Assembly: GCA_963846505.1 (NCBI GenBank)
Contig: CAWJWD010000002.1
Coordinates: 62,001-126,000 of the forward strand
Source of the DNA: JACVRW01 sp963846505
GTDB lineage: Bacteria; Actinomycetota; Thermoleophilia; Solirubrobacterales; Thermoleophilaceae
DNA: 64,000 bases
Direction of reading: 5' to 3'
The notes below the pieces were generated by a model. It made no database searches and was not told the DNA's origin. It saw only the letters and a program-made list of their open reading frames with translations. Below, piece after piece: positions 43,138 through 50,841 of the stretch. The first letter of the stretch is position 1. The number at the start of each line of letters is the position of its first letter. A program made the position numbers and the translations under genes.

Positions 43138-43862
43138 CAGTACACGGGTATGCGACGCCGGGTCTCGTAGTCCTCGCGCACGTCCTTGGCGAACAGCCGG
43201 ATCGCGGCCAGGCCGAACACGAACCCTCCGATGTGGGCGAAGTACGCCACGCCGCCCGCCTCGCCACCGACCGGCTGCGCCAGGTCCGCCACGCCGAAGG
43301 CGATCTGCATCACGATCCACGCGCCGAGCAGCGCGAGCGCCGGCAGCTCGATGATCGTGATGAAGAAGATCAGCAGCACGAGCGTGATCACCCGCGCCCG
43401 CGGATACAGCAGCGCGTAGCCGCCCAGTACGCCCGCAATCGCCCCGCTGGCCCCCACGGTGGGCACGGTCGACGAGGGGTCCACCAGCACCTGCGCCCCG
43501 AGCGCCGCGACTCCACCCAGCAGGTAGAAGGCGACGAAGCGCACGCGCCCCATCGCGTCCTCGACGTTGCCGCCGAAGATCCACAGGAACAGCATGTTGC
43601 CGCCGAGGTGCAGCAGGCTGCCGTGCAGGAACATCGAGGTGAAGATCGTCACCCACCAGGCGGCGCCGCCGGCCAGCTGCTCGCCGGGATGCGTGATCTC
43701 GTAGGGGATCGCGCCGAGCTCGGACACCCGCTCGGCGCCCACGCTGCCCAGCTGCCAACCCCCGTGCTCGACGACGAAGTACACGAACACGCAGACGGCG
43801 ATGATCGCGGTCGTGACGACCGGGAAGCGGCGGGTCGGGATGTCGTCCTTGAGCGGGAACAC
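43137..43862 (-). CDS. Rhomboid-family intramembrane serine protease
   Basis: A 241-residue, six-or-seven-helix membrane protease. Catalytic Ser139 lies in GASGAIAGVLGG and His210 in AHIGGFVFGL; the supporting HGSLLHLGGNMLFLW motif near 80-94 supplies the oxyanion-region residues. The N-terminus (MFPLKDDIPTRRFPVVT) is typical of actinobacterial rhomboids. Substrates are unknown. It precedes the small membrane protein gene and follows lipA. Confidence 0.93.
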   Translation of the reverse strand: MFPLKDDIPTRRFPVVTTAIIAVCVFVYFVVEHGGWQLGSVGAERVSELGAIPYEITHPGEQLAGGAAWWVTIFTSMFLHGSLLHLGGNMLFLWIFGGNVEDAMGRVRFVAFYLLGGVAALGAQVLVDPSSTVPTVGASGAIAGVLGGYALLYPRARVITLVLLIFFITIIELPALALLGAWIVMQIAFGVADLAQPVGGEAGGVAYFAHIGGFVFGLAAIRLFAKDVREDYETRRRIPVY

Positions 43863-43893
43863 CGGCCGCCCATCATGGCGGACGTCGCAGCGG

Positions 43894-44838
43894 CTAGCTG
43901 CCGGAGGCGGCCTGTTCCAAGGTCTGCTCGGCGTGGTAGCTCGAGCGCACCAGCGGCCCCGCGGCGACCGAGGAGAAGCCGAGCTCGTACGCCGCCCGCT
44001 CGAGCTCGGCGAACTCGTCCGGGTGCCAGTAGCGCACGACCGGCAGGTGGTCGCGCGTCGGGCGCAGGTACTGCCCGACGGTCAGCACCTGGACGTCGTG
44101 CTCGCGCAGCACGCCGAAGGTCTCGACCATCTCCTCCATCGACTCGCCCAGCCCCACCATCAGCCCGGACTTCGTCACGACCGCCTCGCCGCCCATCTGC
44201 TTGGCGTTGGCCAGCACCCGACACGAGCGAAGGAACTTCGAGCCGCGGCGCGCCAGCGGGTAGAGGCGCGGGACCGTCTCGACGTTGTGGTTGAACACGT
44301 CCGGCTTCTCGGCGATCACGCGGGCCAGCGGCATCTCCTCGCCGCGGAAGTCCGGCGTCAGCACCTCGACCTTGCAGCCGGGCGCGAAGCGGCGAATCGA
44401 GCGGATTACGCCGACGAACGCCGAGGCGCCGAGGTCGGGCAGGTCGTCGCGGTCGACGCTCGTCACGACCGCGTGGCGCAGGCCCATCGTCTTCACCGTC
44501 TGGGCCACGCGCAGCGGCTCGAGCGGATCGTTGTGGGTCGGCTTGCCGCTCTTGACGTGGCAGAAGCCGCAGCGGCGGGTGCAGGTGTCGCCGAGGATCA
44601 TGAAGGTGGCGGTGCCGCGCTCCCAGCACTCGCCGATGTTCGGGCAGGCCGCCTCGGCACAGACGGTGTGCAGGCCCTGGCCCTCGATCATGGTGCGCAG
44701 CTGGCGGTACTTCGGCCCGCCCGGCGCGGGTCGCTTGAACCAAGCGGGCTTGCGGTCCCGGAAGGGGCGCACGTCGTCGCCCATCAACTCCAGGACGCGC
44801 GCGCCGCCGGGGTTCGATCGGGAGCGGGTGCTGCTCAC
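43894..44838 (-). CDS. lipA: Lipoyl synthase
   Basis: A 314-residue radical SAM enzyme that inserts two sulfurs into protein-bound octanoyl groups. The auxiliary cluster ligands are CAEAACPNIGEC; the radical SAM cluster is CTRRCGFC; RSSYHAEQ near the C-terminus supplies the conserved serine. GTG 44838 overlaps the stop of lipB (GTGA), deciding the start and showing translational coupling with the gene that supplies its substrate. Confidence 0.97.
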   Translation of the reverse strand: MSSTRSRSNPGGARVLELMGDDVRPFRDRKPAWFKRPAPGGPKYRQLRTMIEGQGLHTVCAEAACPNIGECWERGTATFMILGDTCTRRCGFCHVKSGKPTHNDPLEPLRVAQTVKTMGLRHAVVTSVDRDDLPDLGASAFVGVIRSIRRFAPGCKVEVLTPDFRGEEMPLARVIAEKPDVFNHNVETVPRLYPLARRGSKFLRSCRVLANAKQMGGEAVVTKSGLMVGLGESMEEMVETFGVLREHDVQVLTVGQYLRPTRDHLPVVRYWHPDEFAELERAAYELGFSSVAAGPLVRSSYHAEQTLEQAASGS

Positions 44839-45557
44839 GCCGGCAAGCCTACGGGGCGGTCGGTCGCAGCCTCGCGGCGCCGGCGGCCGGAGCGCAGCGT
44901 CGCCAGGCTCACGAGCCGCTGGCGGCGCTCGAACGCCTCCGAGAAGCGCCACGCCAGCCGCTTTCGAAAGCACGGAAGGCTGGCTCCCGAAGCGCCCGTC
45001 TCGAGCGCCACCGACGTCACGCGCGCATGGTCGATCCCGCACGGCACGATCCACTCGAACGGCTGCAGGTCGTTGTCGACGTTCACCGCCAGCCCGTGCG
45101 TGGTCACGTGTCGCGACACGTGCACCCCGATCGCGCCGATCTTCGCGTCTCCGCACCAGATGCCGGTGAACGGCGTGTCGCGCGCCTCGGCCTCGACGCC
45201 CTGGTCGCCCAGGGCGGCGACCATCGCCTCCTCCATCGTCTGCACGAACGCGCGCACGCCGGCGATGCGCATGATCGGGTAGGCCACCAGCTGGCCCGGC
45301 CCGTGGTAGGTCACGCGTCCGCCGCGGTCGGCGTCGAGCACCTCGATCCCGTGGGCTCGGTACCAGTCGTCGCCGAGCGGCAGATCTCCCGGCTCGGTGC
45401 GGCGCCCGCGCGTGTAGACGGGCGGGTGCTCGAGCACGAGCAGCGTGTCGACGATCGCGTCGGCCTGGCGCAGGTCGCGCAGCTCCTGCTGGAGTGCGAG
45501 CGCCTGCGCGCAGGGCACCTGTCCCAGCTGCGCCACCCAGAGCTCGTCCACGTGCAT
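44835..45557 (-). CDS. lipB: Octanoyltransferase LipB
   Basis: A 240-residue enzyme that moves octanoyl from acyl carrier protein to lipoate-dependent proteins, the step before LipA. Motifs: DRGGRVTYHGPGQLVAYPI, the lysine in DAKIGAIGVHVSR, THGLAVNVDNDL and the catalytic cysteine in VPCGIDHARVTS. ATG 45557 starts MHVDELWVAQLG. It overlaps lipA by 4 bp. Confidence 0.97.
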   Translation of the reverse strand: MHVDELWVAQLGQVPCAQALALQQELRDLRQADAIVDTLLVLEHPPVYTRGRRTEPGDLPLGDDWYRAHGIEVLDADRGGRVTYHGPGQLVAYPIMRIAGVRAFVQTMEEAMVAALGDQGVEAEARDTPFTGIWCGDAKIGAIGVHVSRHVTTHGLAVNVDNDLQPFEWIVPCGIDHARVTSVALETGASGASLPCFRKRLAWRFSEAFERRQRLVSLATLRSGRRRREAATDRPVGLPA

Positions 45558-45611
45558 GAGGCTACTCGTCGCGGCAAGCGTCCGAGGGGAGGCGACTAGG
45601 CTGCGAGGGGA

Positions 45612-46262
45612 GTGAACGCCGAGCAGCAGCATCGGTTCTGGCCAACGCGCCTGCGCTGGCGGCTGCGGGGGGCGACGATGTGGCCCACCTTCGCCGTCGT
45701 CACGCTGCTCGACGCCTTCATCATGCACGAGCTGCCACCGGTCGGGACCGGGGTCGACCCGATCCCCGCCCTGCTGCTCGCGACCTTCGGCAACATCGTG
45801 ATCGTGGGCGTGCTCGCGCCCTGGCTGGCGAGACGGCTGATCCGCCGGCGCGAGGCGATCGCCGCCACCGCGCCGCCCGTCGAGATCCTCGATCCCGCAC
45901 CGCCGCAGGCCCAGCGAGAGCATCTGACCGATCGCATCGGCACGGGCCTGCTGCTGGTCAGCGTGCTCGGCGTGCTCGCCGCCGGCCTGGCCGCCGAGCC
46001 GACCGTCGTCACCGAGACCGAGGCCACGCAGGAGAACGCCGCGGCCGTGCGCGAGTACGTCCTGCACACCGGCGACCAGGAGCTGATCCGCAACATCGAG
46101 ACGGCCAACAGCATCCGCCTCTCGAGAGGCTACTTCCGCACCTGCATCGCCCACGACGACCGCAGCCGCTACACCTGCCTGTTCGTGGACACCAACCGCT
46201 CGCCGACCCGGTTGGTGCTCGACCAGAGCCAGGAGCCGAACTCGGTCTACCGCGTGCCGTAG
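45612..46262 (+). CDS. Hypothetical membrane protein
   Basis: A 216-residue protein of unknown function, starting at GTG 45612 with GAGGGGA upstream. Hydrophobic helices lie at about 25-37, 47-72 (ALLLATFGNIVIVGVLAPWL) and 108-127 (GTGLLLVSVLGVLAAGLAA). The C-terminal 85 residues, probably extracytoplasmic, include a Cys pair (RTCIAHDDRSRYTCLFVDT). Its last 16 bp overlap the convergent sulfatase-like gene. Divergent from lipB across 54 bp. Confidence 0.75.
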   Translation: MNAEQQHRFWPTRLRWRLRGATMWPTFAVVTLLDAFIMHELPPVGTGVDPIPALLLATFGNIVIVGVLAPWLARRLIRRREAIAATAPPVEILDPAPPQAQREHLTDRIGTGLLLVSVLGVLAAGLAAEPTVVTETEATQENAAAVREYVLHTGDQELIRNIETANSIRLSRGYFRTCIAHDDRSRYTCLFVDTNRSPTRLVLDQSQEPNSVYRVP

Positions 46263-47809
46263 AGGCGCACGAGCCGTCCGTCCGGCCGCACCTCGAACAG
46301 CTCGACCTCGTTGCGCCCCGGACGCAGCGAGCTCTCGGGCACGACGAACGAGTACGACTCGCGTGGCCGGCCCTGCAGGCGGAAGCTGCGCCCGACCGCG
46401 CGGATGCGCCCGTTGACCGCCACGGCCAGGTCGCGCAGGCGCCCCGGCCGGCCGCCGACGATGCGCCCGGTCACGCGCGTGGGGAAGACCTCGCTGCCGT
46501 CGAGGCGCACGTCGCGCAGCAGCTCCGCGTTGGCGAGGCCGGCGTACGTGCCCGGCCGCGCGCTCGCCCGCGCTCGAGCCGGCACACGCTCGCCGAGCAG
46601 CTCCGGGTTCGGCCCGGTCCGGTACACCGACGCCCACGGCGAGCCGTACAGCAGCGAGCTCTCCGCGCCGGTGCCGAACAGCCGCGCCCACTCCCGGCGC
46701 GCGGCGGCGCGTCGCTCGAGCAGCTTGCGGCCGGAGATCCTCACGGTGTAGGCGAAGTCGCGCCTGACGATGCTCACCGTCTTGCGCGCGCGCGAGGCGG
46801 GTGCGAAGGCGGAGATGCCGTCGTGCTTCCACTGCGGCCGCGTGTCGAGCACGTCGGCGAGCGTCGGCACGAGGTCCATGTTGCGTACGAAGCTGGGGTC
46901 GACCTCGCCTTCGGCCTGGCCCGGGAGCTTGAGGAAGAACGGCACCGGCCCGATCTCGTGGACGTTGGTGGCGGTGACCTGGCGGCGCTCCTTGACCTTC
47001 GGCCCGATCTCGAACGCGTAGCCGTGGTCGGCGACGACCGCGACCAGCGCCCGTTCGAACAGTCCGGTCTCGCGTAGGCGCCTGAGCAGCAGCCCGATCT
47101 GGCGGTCGACGTAGCCGACCTGCAGCAGATGGCGCTGGTGGTTGTGCAGCGAGAGGTCGGGGTCGTGGAAGCTCCACGGCTTGTTGATGCCGGGGATCGG
47201 GTCGTTGCCAGAGGGGCGGCTCTGGCGCCCGGACGGCAGGTAGATCCACGGCTCGTGCGGCAGCAGCGCATGTTGGAGGAACAGCGTCGGCCGGCGGCGC
47301 TCGCCGATCGCCTGGACCCAGTGGTGCAGCCGCGAGGGCCGGTCGCTGCCGGCGAGGCGGGCGAGCACGCCCGGTCGCCGCGTGCGCGCGTGCTCGCAGA
47401 CCGCGCGCGGGCAGATCGCCGTCGCCGCCTCGACGTCGACCACGTCGTAGCCGAGGCGGCCGAACAGCGTGTAGATGCTGCTGTGATGGCTGCGAACGTC
47501 CGGCGTCGTCAGGCGCTTGGGCAGGCGCGCGTCGAGGATCGCCGGCACGGCCTTGAAGGTCGAGTCGTAGACGGTGAAGGCGTTCGAGAACCAGGTCGAG
47601 TGACGGGCCAGATCGGCGAAGTGCGGGAAGCGCGCGGCGTCGATCTCGCCGTCGGGTCGCAGCAGGTCGTCGAGCGGGAACTCGTCGAGGATCAGCACGA
47701 CGACCGGCGGCCGCTCGGCCGCGTCGACGCTCCCGGCATCCTCGGCGCAGCCGGCCGCCACGCCGGCGAGCGCCAGGACTGCCAGCCACAGGGCAACGCG
47801 CGCACCCAC
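46247..47809 (-). CDS. Sulfatase-fold hydrolase/transferase, paralog 1
   Basis: A 520-residue extracytoplasmic protein of the alkaline phosphatase superfamily. The N-terminus (LWLAVLALAGVAAGC) may be a weak lipoprotein signal. Metal and nucleophile region: VVVLILDEFPLDDLL, then YDSTFKAVPAILD with Ser or Thr where sulfatases carry Cys-x-Pro; HALLPHEPW; VVADHGYAFEIG. The C-terminal 120 residues form a beta domain (DLAVAVNGRIRAVGRSF, LRPGRNEVELFEV). The lack of a CxPxR core suggests a phosphodiesterase or phosphotransferase of envelope glycans rather than a sulfatase. Adjacent paralog at 47876. Confidence 0.85.
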   Translation of the reverse strand: MGARVALWLAVLALAGVAAGCAEDAGSVDAAERPPVVVLILDEFPLDDLLRPDGEIDAARFPHFADLARHSTWFSNAFTVYDSTFKAVPAILDARLPKRLTTPDVRSHHSSIYTLFGRLGYDVVDVEAATAICPRAVCEHARTRRPGVLARLAGSDRPSRLHHWVQAIGERRRPTLFLQHALLPHEPWIYLPSGRQSRPSGNDPIPGINKPWSFHDPDLSLHNHQRHLLQVGYVDRQIGLLLRRLRETGLFERALVAVVADHGYAFEIGPKVKERRQVTATNVHEIGPVPFFLKLPGQAEGEVDPSFVRNMDLVPTLADVLDTRPQWKHDGISAFAPASRARKTVSIVRRDFAYTVRISGRKLLERRAAARREWARLFGTGAESSLLYGSPWASVYRTGPNPELLGERVPARARASARPGTYAGLANAELLRDVRLDGSEVFPTRVTGRIVGGRPGRLRDLAVAVNGRIRAVGRSFRLQGRPRESYSFVVPESSLRPGRNEVELFEVRPDGRLVRLYGTR

Positions 47810-47875
47810 GTCGGCGAAATGTAAACAGCGCGCACTGCCCGCGACGCGGCCGGAAGCTGGCTCGCGCGCCGATAC

Positions 47876-49474
47876 CTAGACGCGGGCGAGCAGGCGTAGG
47901 CGGTTCCCGCCGACGACCTCGTACAGCTCGACCTCGTTGCGACCGTCCGGCAACGCGTCCTCGGGCACGTTGAGCGCGAAGTGCTCGACGCGATCGCCCT
48001 TCAGGTAGAAGCTGCGCCCGACGACCACGATCGTGCCGTCGATCGTCAGCGCGAGGTCGCGCTTGGCGCCGCGTCGCCCGCCGCGCAGGTCGCCGGCGAC
48101 CTGCGTCGGGACTATGCCGCCGGCGCGCCGTACGGCACGGTACGCCGAGGCTCGAGCGACCCGCGCCCGCACGGCGCTCGCGGCCACGACCTGCTCGTCT
48201 CCGACCGGCCGCCCGATCAGCTCGCGGTTCGGCCCGATGCCGGTGAACATGCTCTGCTCGCCGCTGCCGAGCTGGCGCAGCCGGCGGCGCACGACCGCCG
48301 CCCGGCGCGCCTTCCAGCGCTTGGCGGAGATCCGGATCGTCTTGGTGAACTCGCGGTTGGGCAGGCTGATCGTGCGGCGTCGCTCGACGGCGGCGCTGTT
48401 CGCCGGCCGCCCGTCGGTCCGGTACGGCAGCCGCAGCCCGAGCACGTCCGCGAGCGTCGGCGTCACGTCGAGCGTGCTCACGAGCGCATCGCTGACGCGT
48501 CCTCGGCGCTGCCCGGGCGCCTTGACGATCAGCGGCACCGGCGTGATCTCCTCGACGTTGTGGTCATCGACGCTGCGGCGCGTCGGCACGCCGACCTGCC
48601 AGGCCAGGCCGTGGTCGGCGGTGATCGCGACGAGCGTCTCGTCGAACATCCCTTGGCGCTTCAGGCGCGCGAACAGCTGGCCGAGCAGGCGATCGGTGAA
48701 GCCGAGCTGGAGCAGGAAGCGCTGCTCGTTGTGGCGGGTGACGAACTCGTCGTAGAAGCCCGGCACGGTGTCCATGCCGCCCATCGGGTCCGAGGCCCCG
48801 ACGCGGCGCGTGGTACGTCCCGAGGGGAGATAGAGGTACGGCTTGTGGGGCAGCAGCGCGTGCTTGAACCAGAACGTCGGGCGGCCGGGGCGGATGCTGC
48901 GGACGAAGCGCTCGAAGCGTCCCGGACGCCCGCCGACGAGGTTGGGGACGATCGCCGGCGGGCGCGCGCTGGCGCCCGGGCACCAGCGCGGTGCGCACAT
49001 CGCCTCCGCCTCCTGCGAGGTCCGGATCCGGTAGCCGCGCCGGCCGAGCAGCTCGAAGATCGAGTGCGGGTGGTCGTGGTAGGTCGGACCGGTTCCGGGC
49101 CGCGGGGCGATGCCGTCGAGGATCAGCGGCACCGCCTTGGTGGTCGAGTCGTACTTCGACCAGGCGTTGCGGTACCAGGTCCCGTTGGCCGCCAGCGCGG
49201 CGATGTTCGGGTAGCGCACCGCGTCGATCCGACCGTGCGCGTCGAGCAGCGCGTCGCCGGGGAACTCGTCCAGCACGATCAGCACGACGTACGGCTTGGC
49301 CGGCACCTTCGCCGGAGTCCCCTGCGGATCGACGATCGGCTTGGCCGTCGCCGTGTCGACCTTCACGCCGCCCGACCCGCCCGAGACGAGCAGCACCACG
49401 ACCACCGCCGCGGCCACCACGGCGGCGAGCGGGAGGACGAGTCGGAGGGCCGTCCGGCTGCGCACGACGAGCAC
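47876..49474 (-). CDS. Sulfatase-fold hydrolase/transferase, paralog 2
   Basis: A 532-residue protein with an N-terminal membrane helix (LVLPLAAVVAAAVVVVLLVS) and the same fold as its neighbour: VVLIVLDEFPGDALL, YDSTTKAVPLILD, FKHALLPHKPYLYLP, ITADHGLAWQVG, and the C-terminal beta domain (DLALTIDGTIVVVGRSF, LPDGRNEVELYEV). The pair is a tandem duplication 66 bp apart on one strand. Both likely act outside the membrane; substrates unknown. Confidence 0.85.
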   Translation of the reverse strand: MLVVRSRTALRLVLPLAAVVAAAVVVVLLVSGGSGGVKVDTATAKPIVDPQGTPAKVPAKPYVVLIVLDEFPGDALLDAHGRIDAVRYPNIAALAANGTWYRNAWSKYDSTTKAVPLILDGIAPRPGTGPTYHDHPHSIFELLGRRGYRIRTSQEAEAMCAPRWCPGASARPPAIVPNLVGGRPGRFERFVRSIRPGRPTFWFKHALLPHKPYLYLPSGRTTRRVGASDPMGGMDTVPGFYDEFVTRHNEQRFLLQLGFTDRLLGQLFARLKRQGMFDETLVAITADHGLAWQVGVPTRRSVDDHNVEEITPVPLIVKAPGQRRGRVSDALVSTLDVTPTLADVLGLRLPYRTDGRPANSAAVERRRTISLPNREFTKTIRISAKRWKARRAAVVRRRLRQLGSGEQSMFTGIGPNRELIGRPVGDEQVVAASAVRARVARASAYRAVRRAGGIVPTQVAGDLRGGRRGAKRDLALTIDGTIVVVGRSFYLKGDRVEHFALNVPEDALPDGRNEVELYEVVGGNRLRLLARV

Positions 49475-49526
49475 TGTAGGGAGCGCCGCCGGACGGTTTA
49501 CGAGCCGGTAACGATTGGCCCGCTGC

Positions 49527-50324
49527 TCAGGCCGAGGCGACCGACCCGGACGGCGGGACCGTGCCCTCCTGCTCGGCCTCGATCGCCAGCAGCGCCGCCA
49601 CGCGCTCGCCCGCGCCGGCGAGCAGCGCCGGATCGCCGGCGCCCGCGACCCAGTCGACCGTCACCCGGTCGGGACGCTTGGGGTCCGTCGCCACCGGGAT
49701 GACCGCGCCGGGGCCGATCAGATGGAAGCCGTAGTCGGGCGGCTCGACCTTCTTCATGGTCAGCTCGCGCCCGTCGCCCGTGAGCTGCAGCGTCACGTCC
49801 CAGCGCGCGTCGAGCATCCCGAAGGCGCCTTGCGCACGGGTGGCGGCGACCACCGCGGCGGTCGTGCGCGCGCCCTTCTCCAGCTTGCGCCGATGCCCGC
49901 CGCGCATCCGATGATCGTCGATCCCGGCGTCGACCCTGCCGAGCACGGGCCGCCAGTTGCCCGGCTTGTCGAAGGATTCGGGAAGCCCCCAGCGGGTCCT
50001 CATCGCCGGCCAGTCGATGACCGCCCGCCGTCCGCGCGCGTCATGGCGCAGCAGCAGCTCGCAGCCGAGATAGAGCCGACGCCGCTCGGGGTCCAGGTTC
50101 TGCTGGAAGGTGGCCTCGAACGGCTCGCCAGCGGCGGGACGCACCATCACCCGCCAGACCCAGACGTCCTGGTTGCCGGTCGTCTCGCTGTGCGTCCCCT
50201 TGACGCCGTCGAGCCGTCCCGGGCTCTGGATGCCGGTGCGCACCAGCTTCGTGCCCAGGCGTGCGCTGGTCAGGCGGTCGAACGGCGCACTGAGCTTGAA
50301 GTAGATCTCGTTGAGCAGGCTCAC
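49527..50324 (-). CDS. Hypothetical protein
   Basis: A 265-residue soluble protein with no motif I recognise. Mixed alpha/beta composition, with aromatic-rich strands (DVWVWRVMVRP, YGFHLIGPGAVIPVA) and basic patches (MRGGHRRKLEKGART). No signal peptide. It follows the SRPBCC gene by 13 bp on the same strand and is probably co-transcribed with it. Function unknown. Confidence 0.65.
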   Translation of the reverse strand: MSLLNEIYFKLSAPFDRLTSARLGTKLVRTGIQSPGRLDGVKGTHSETTGNQDVWVWRVMVRPAAGEPFEATFQQNLDPERRRLYLGCELLLRHDARGRRAVIDWPAMRTRWGLPESFDKPGNWRPVLGRVDAGIDDHRMRGGHRRKLEKGARTTAAVVAATRAQGAFGMLDARWDVTLQLTGDGRELTMKKVEPPDYGFHLIGPGAVIPVATDPKRPDRVTVDWVAGAGDPALLAGAGERVAALLAIEAEQEGTVPPSGSVASA

Positions 50325-50337
50325 GTCGCAGGGCGCA

Positions 50338-50814
50338 TCATCCAGCGGCGATCAGACGCACGCCCAGCCTGCGCGCCAGGCCCTCGCCGCCCCAGCGCAT
50401 GACCAGGTCGTGGTTCCACTCGAAGATCGGGCGGGCGAAGGGGGAGACGAGGTTCATCCAGGCCTTGGTGGTGCGCACGTTCCACTCGTAGACGACGGCC
50501 GTGATGCCGCAGTCCTCGTACAGGCGCCAGGTGCCGCGCCCGGCCAGGTCACCGCACGCGTGCCCGTCCATGCACAGCGGCTCGTCGACGTGGTCGACCT
50601 CGAACTCGAACCTCACCGAGTACGGCACTCGGCTGCGCCACTCGACGAGGTAGCGCCCCCCGACCCCGTCGCTGCGCGAGGCATTCCGCAACTCCACCCG
50701 CACCGCGCCCCGCCACCAGGTTGGCCAGCCGGCGACGTCCTCGAGCACCTCCCAGACCCGCGCGCGCGGCGCCTCCAGCAGCCAGGTGGTCAGGAAGGAA
50801 TACGTCGACGACAC
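50338..50814 (-). CDS. SRPBCC (polyketide-cyclase/START-like) family protein
   Basis: A 158-residue single-domain protein. The N-terminal strand-helix (WLLEAPRARVWEVLEDVAGWP, W-W follows) and the later strands (GTWRLYEDCGITAVVYEWNV) plus the long C-terminal helix (RPIFEWNHDLVMRWGGEGLA) are typical of SRPBCC/Bet v1-like proteins, which bind hydrophobic ligands or act as cyclases. Ligand unknown. Confidence 0.85.
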   Translation of the reverse strand: MSSTYSFLTTWLLEAPRARVWEVLEDVAGWPTWWRGAVRVELRNASRSDGVGGRYLVEWRSRVPYSVRFEFEVDHVDEPLCMDGHACGDLAGRGTWRLYEDCGITAVVYEWNVRTTKAWMNLVSPFARPIFEWNHDLVMRWGGEGLARRLGVRLIAAG

Positions 50815-50841
50815 GCGCGGCAGCCTACGCCGCCCGCCCGC

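Noticed and set aside
44835..47789. A 984-codon open frame covering lipB and the sulfatase-like gene
   Set aside because: Only its last 240 codons (lipB) are protein-like. The upstream part is Arg/Ala-rich antisense or shifted sequence of other genes.
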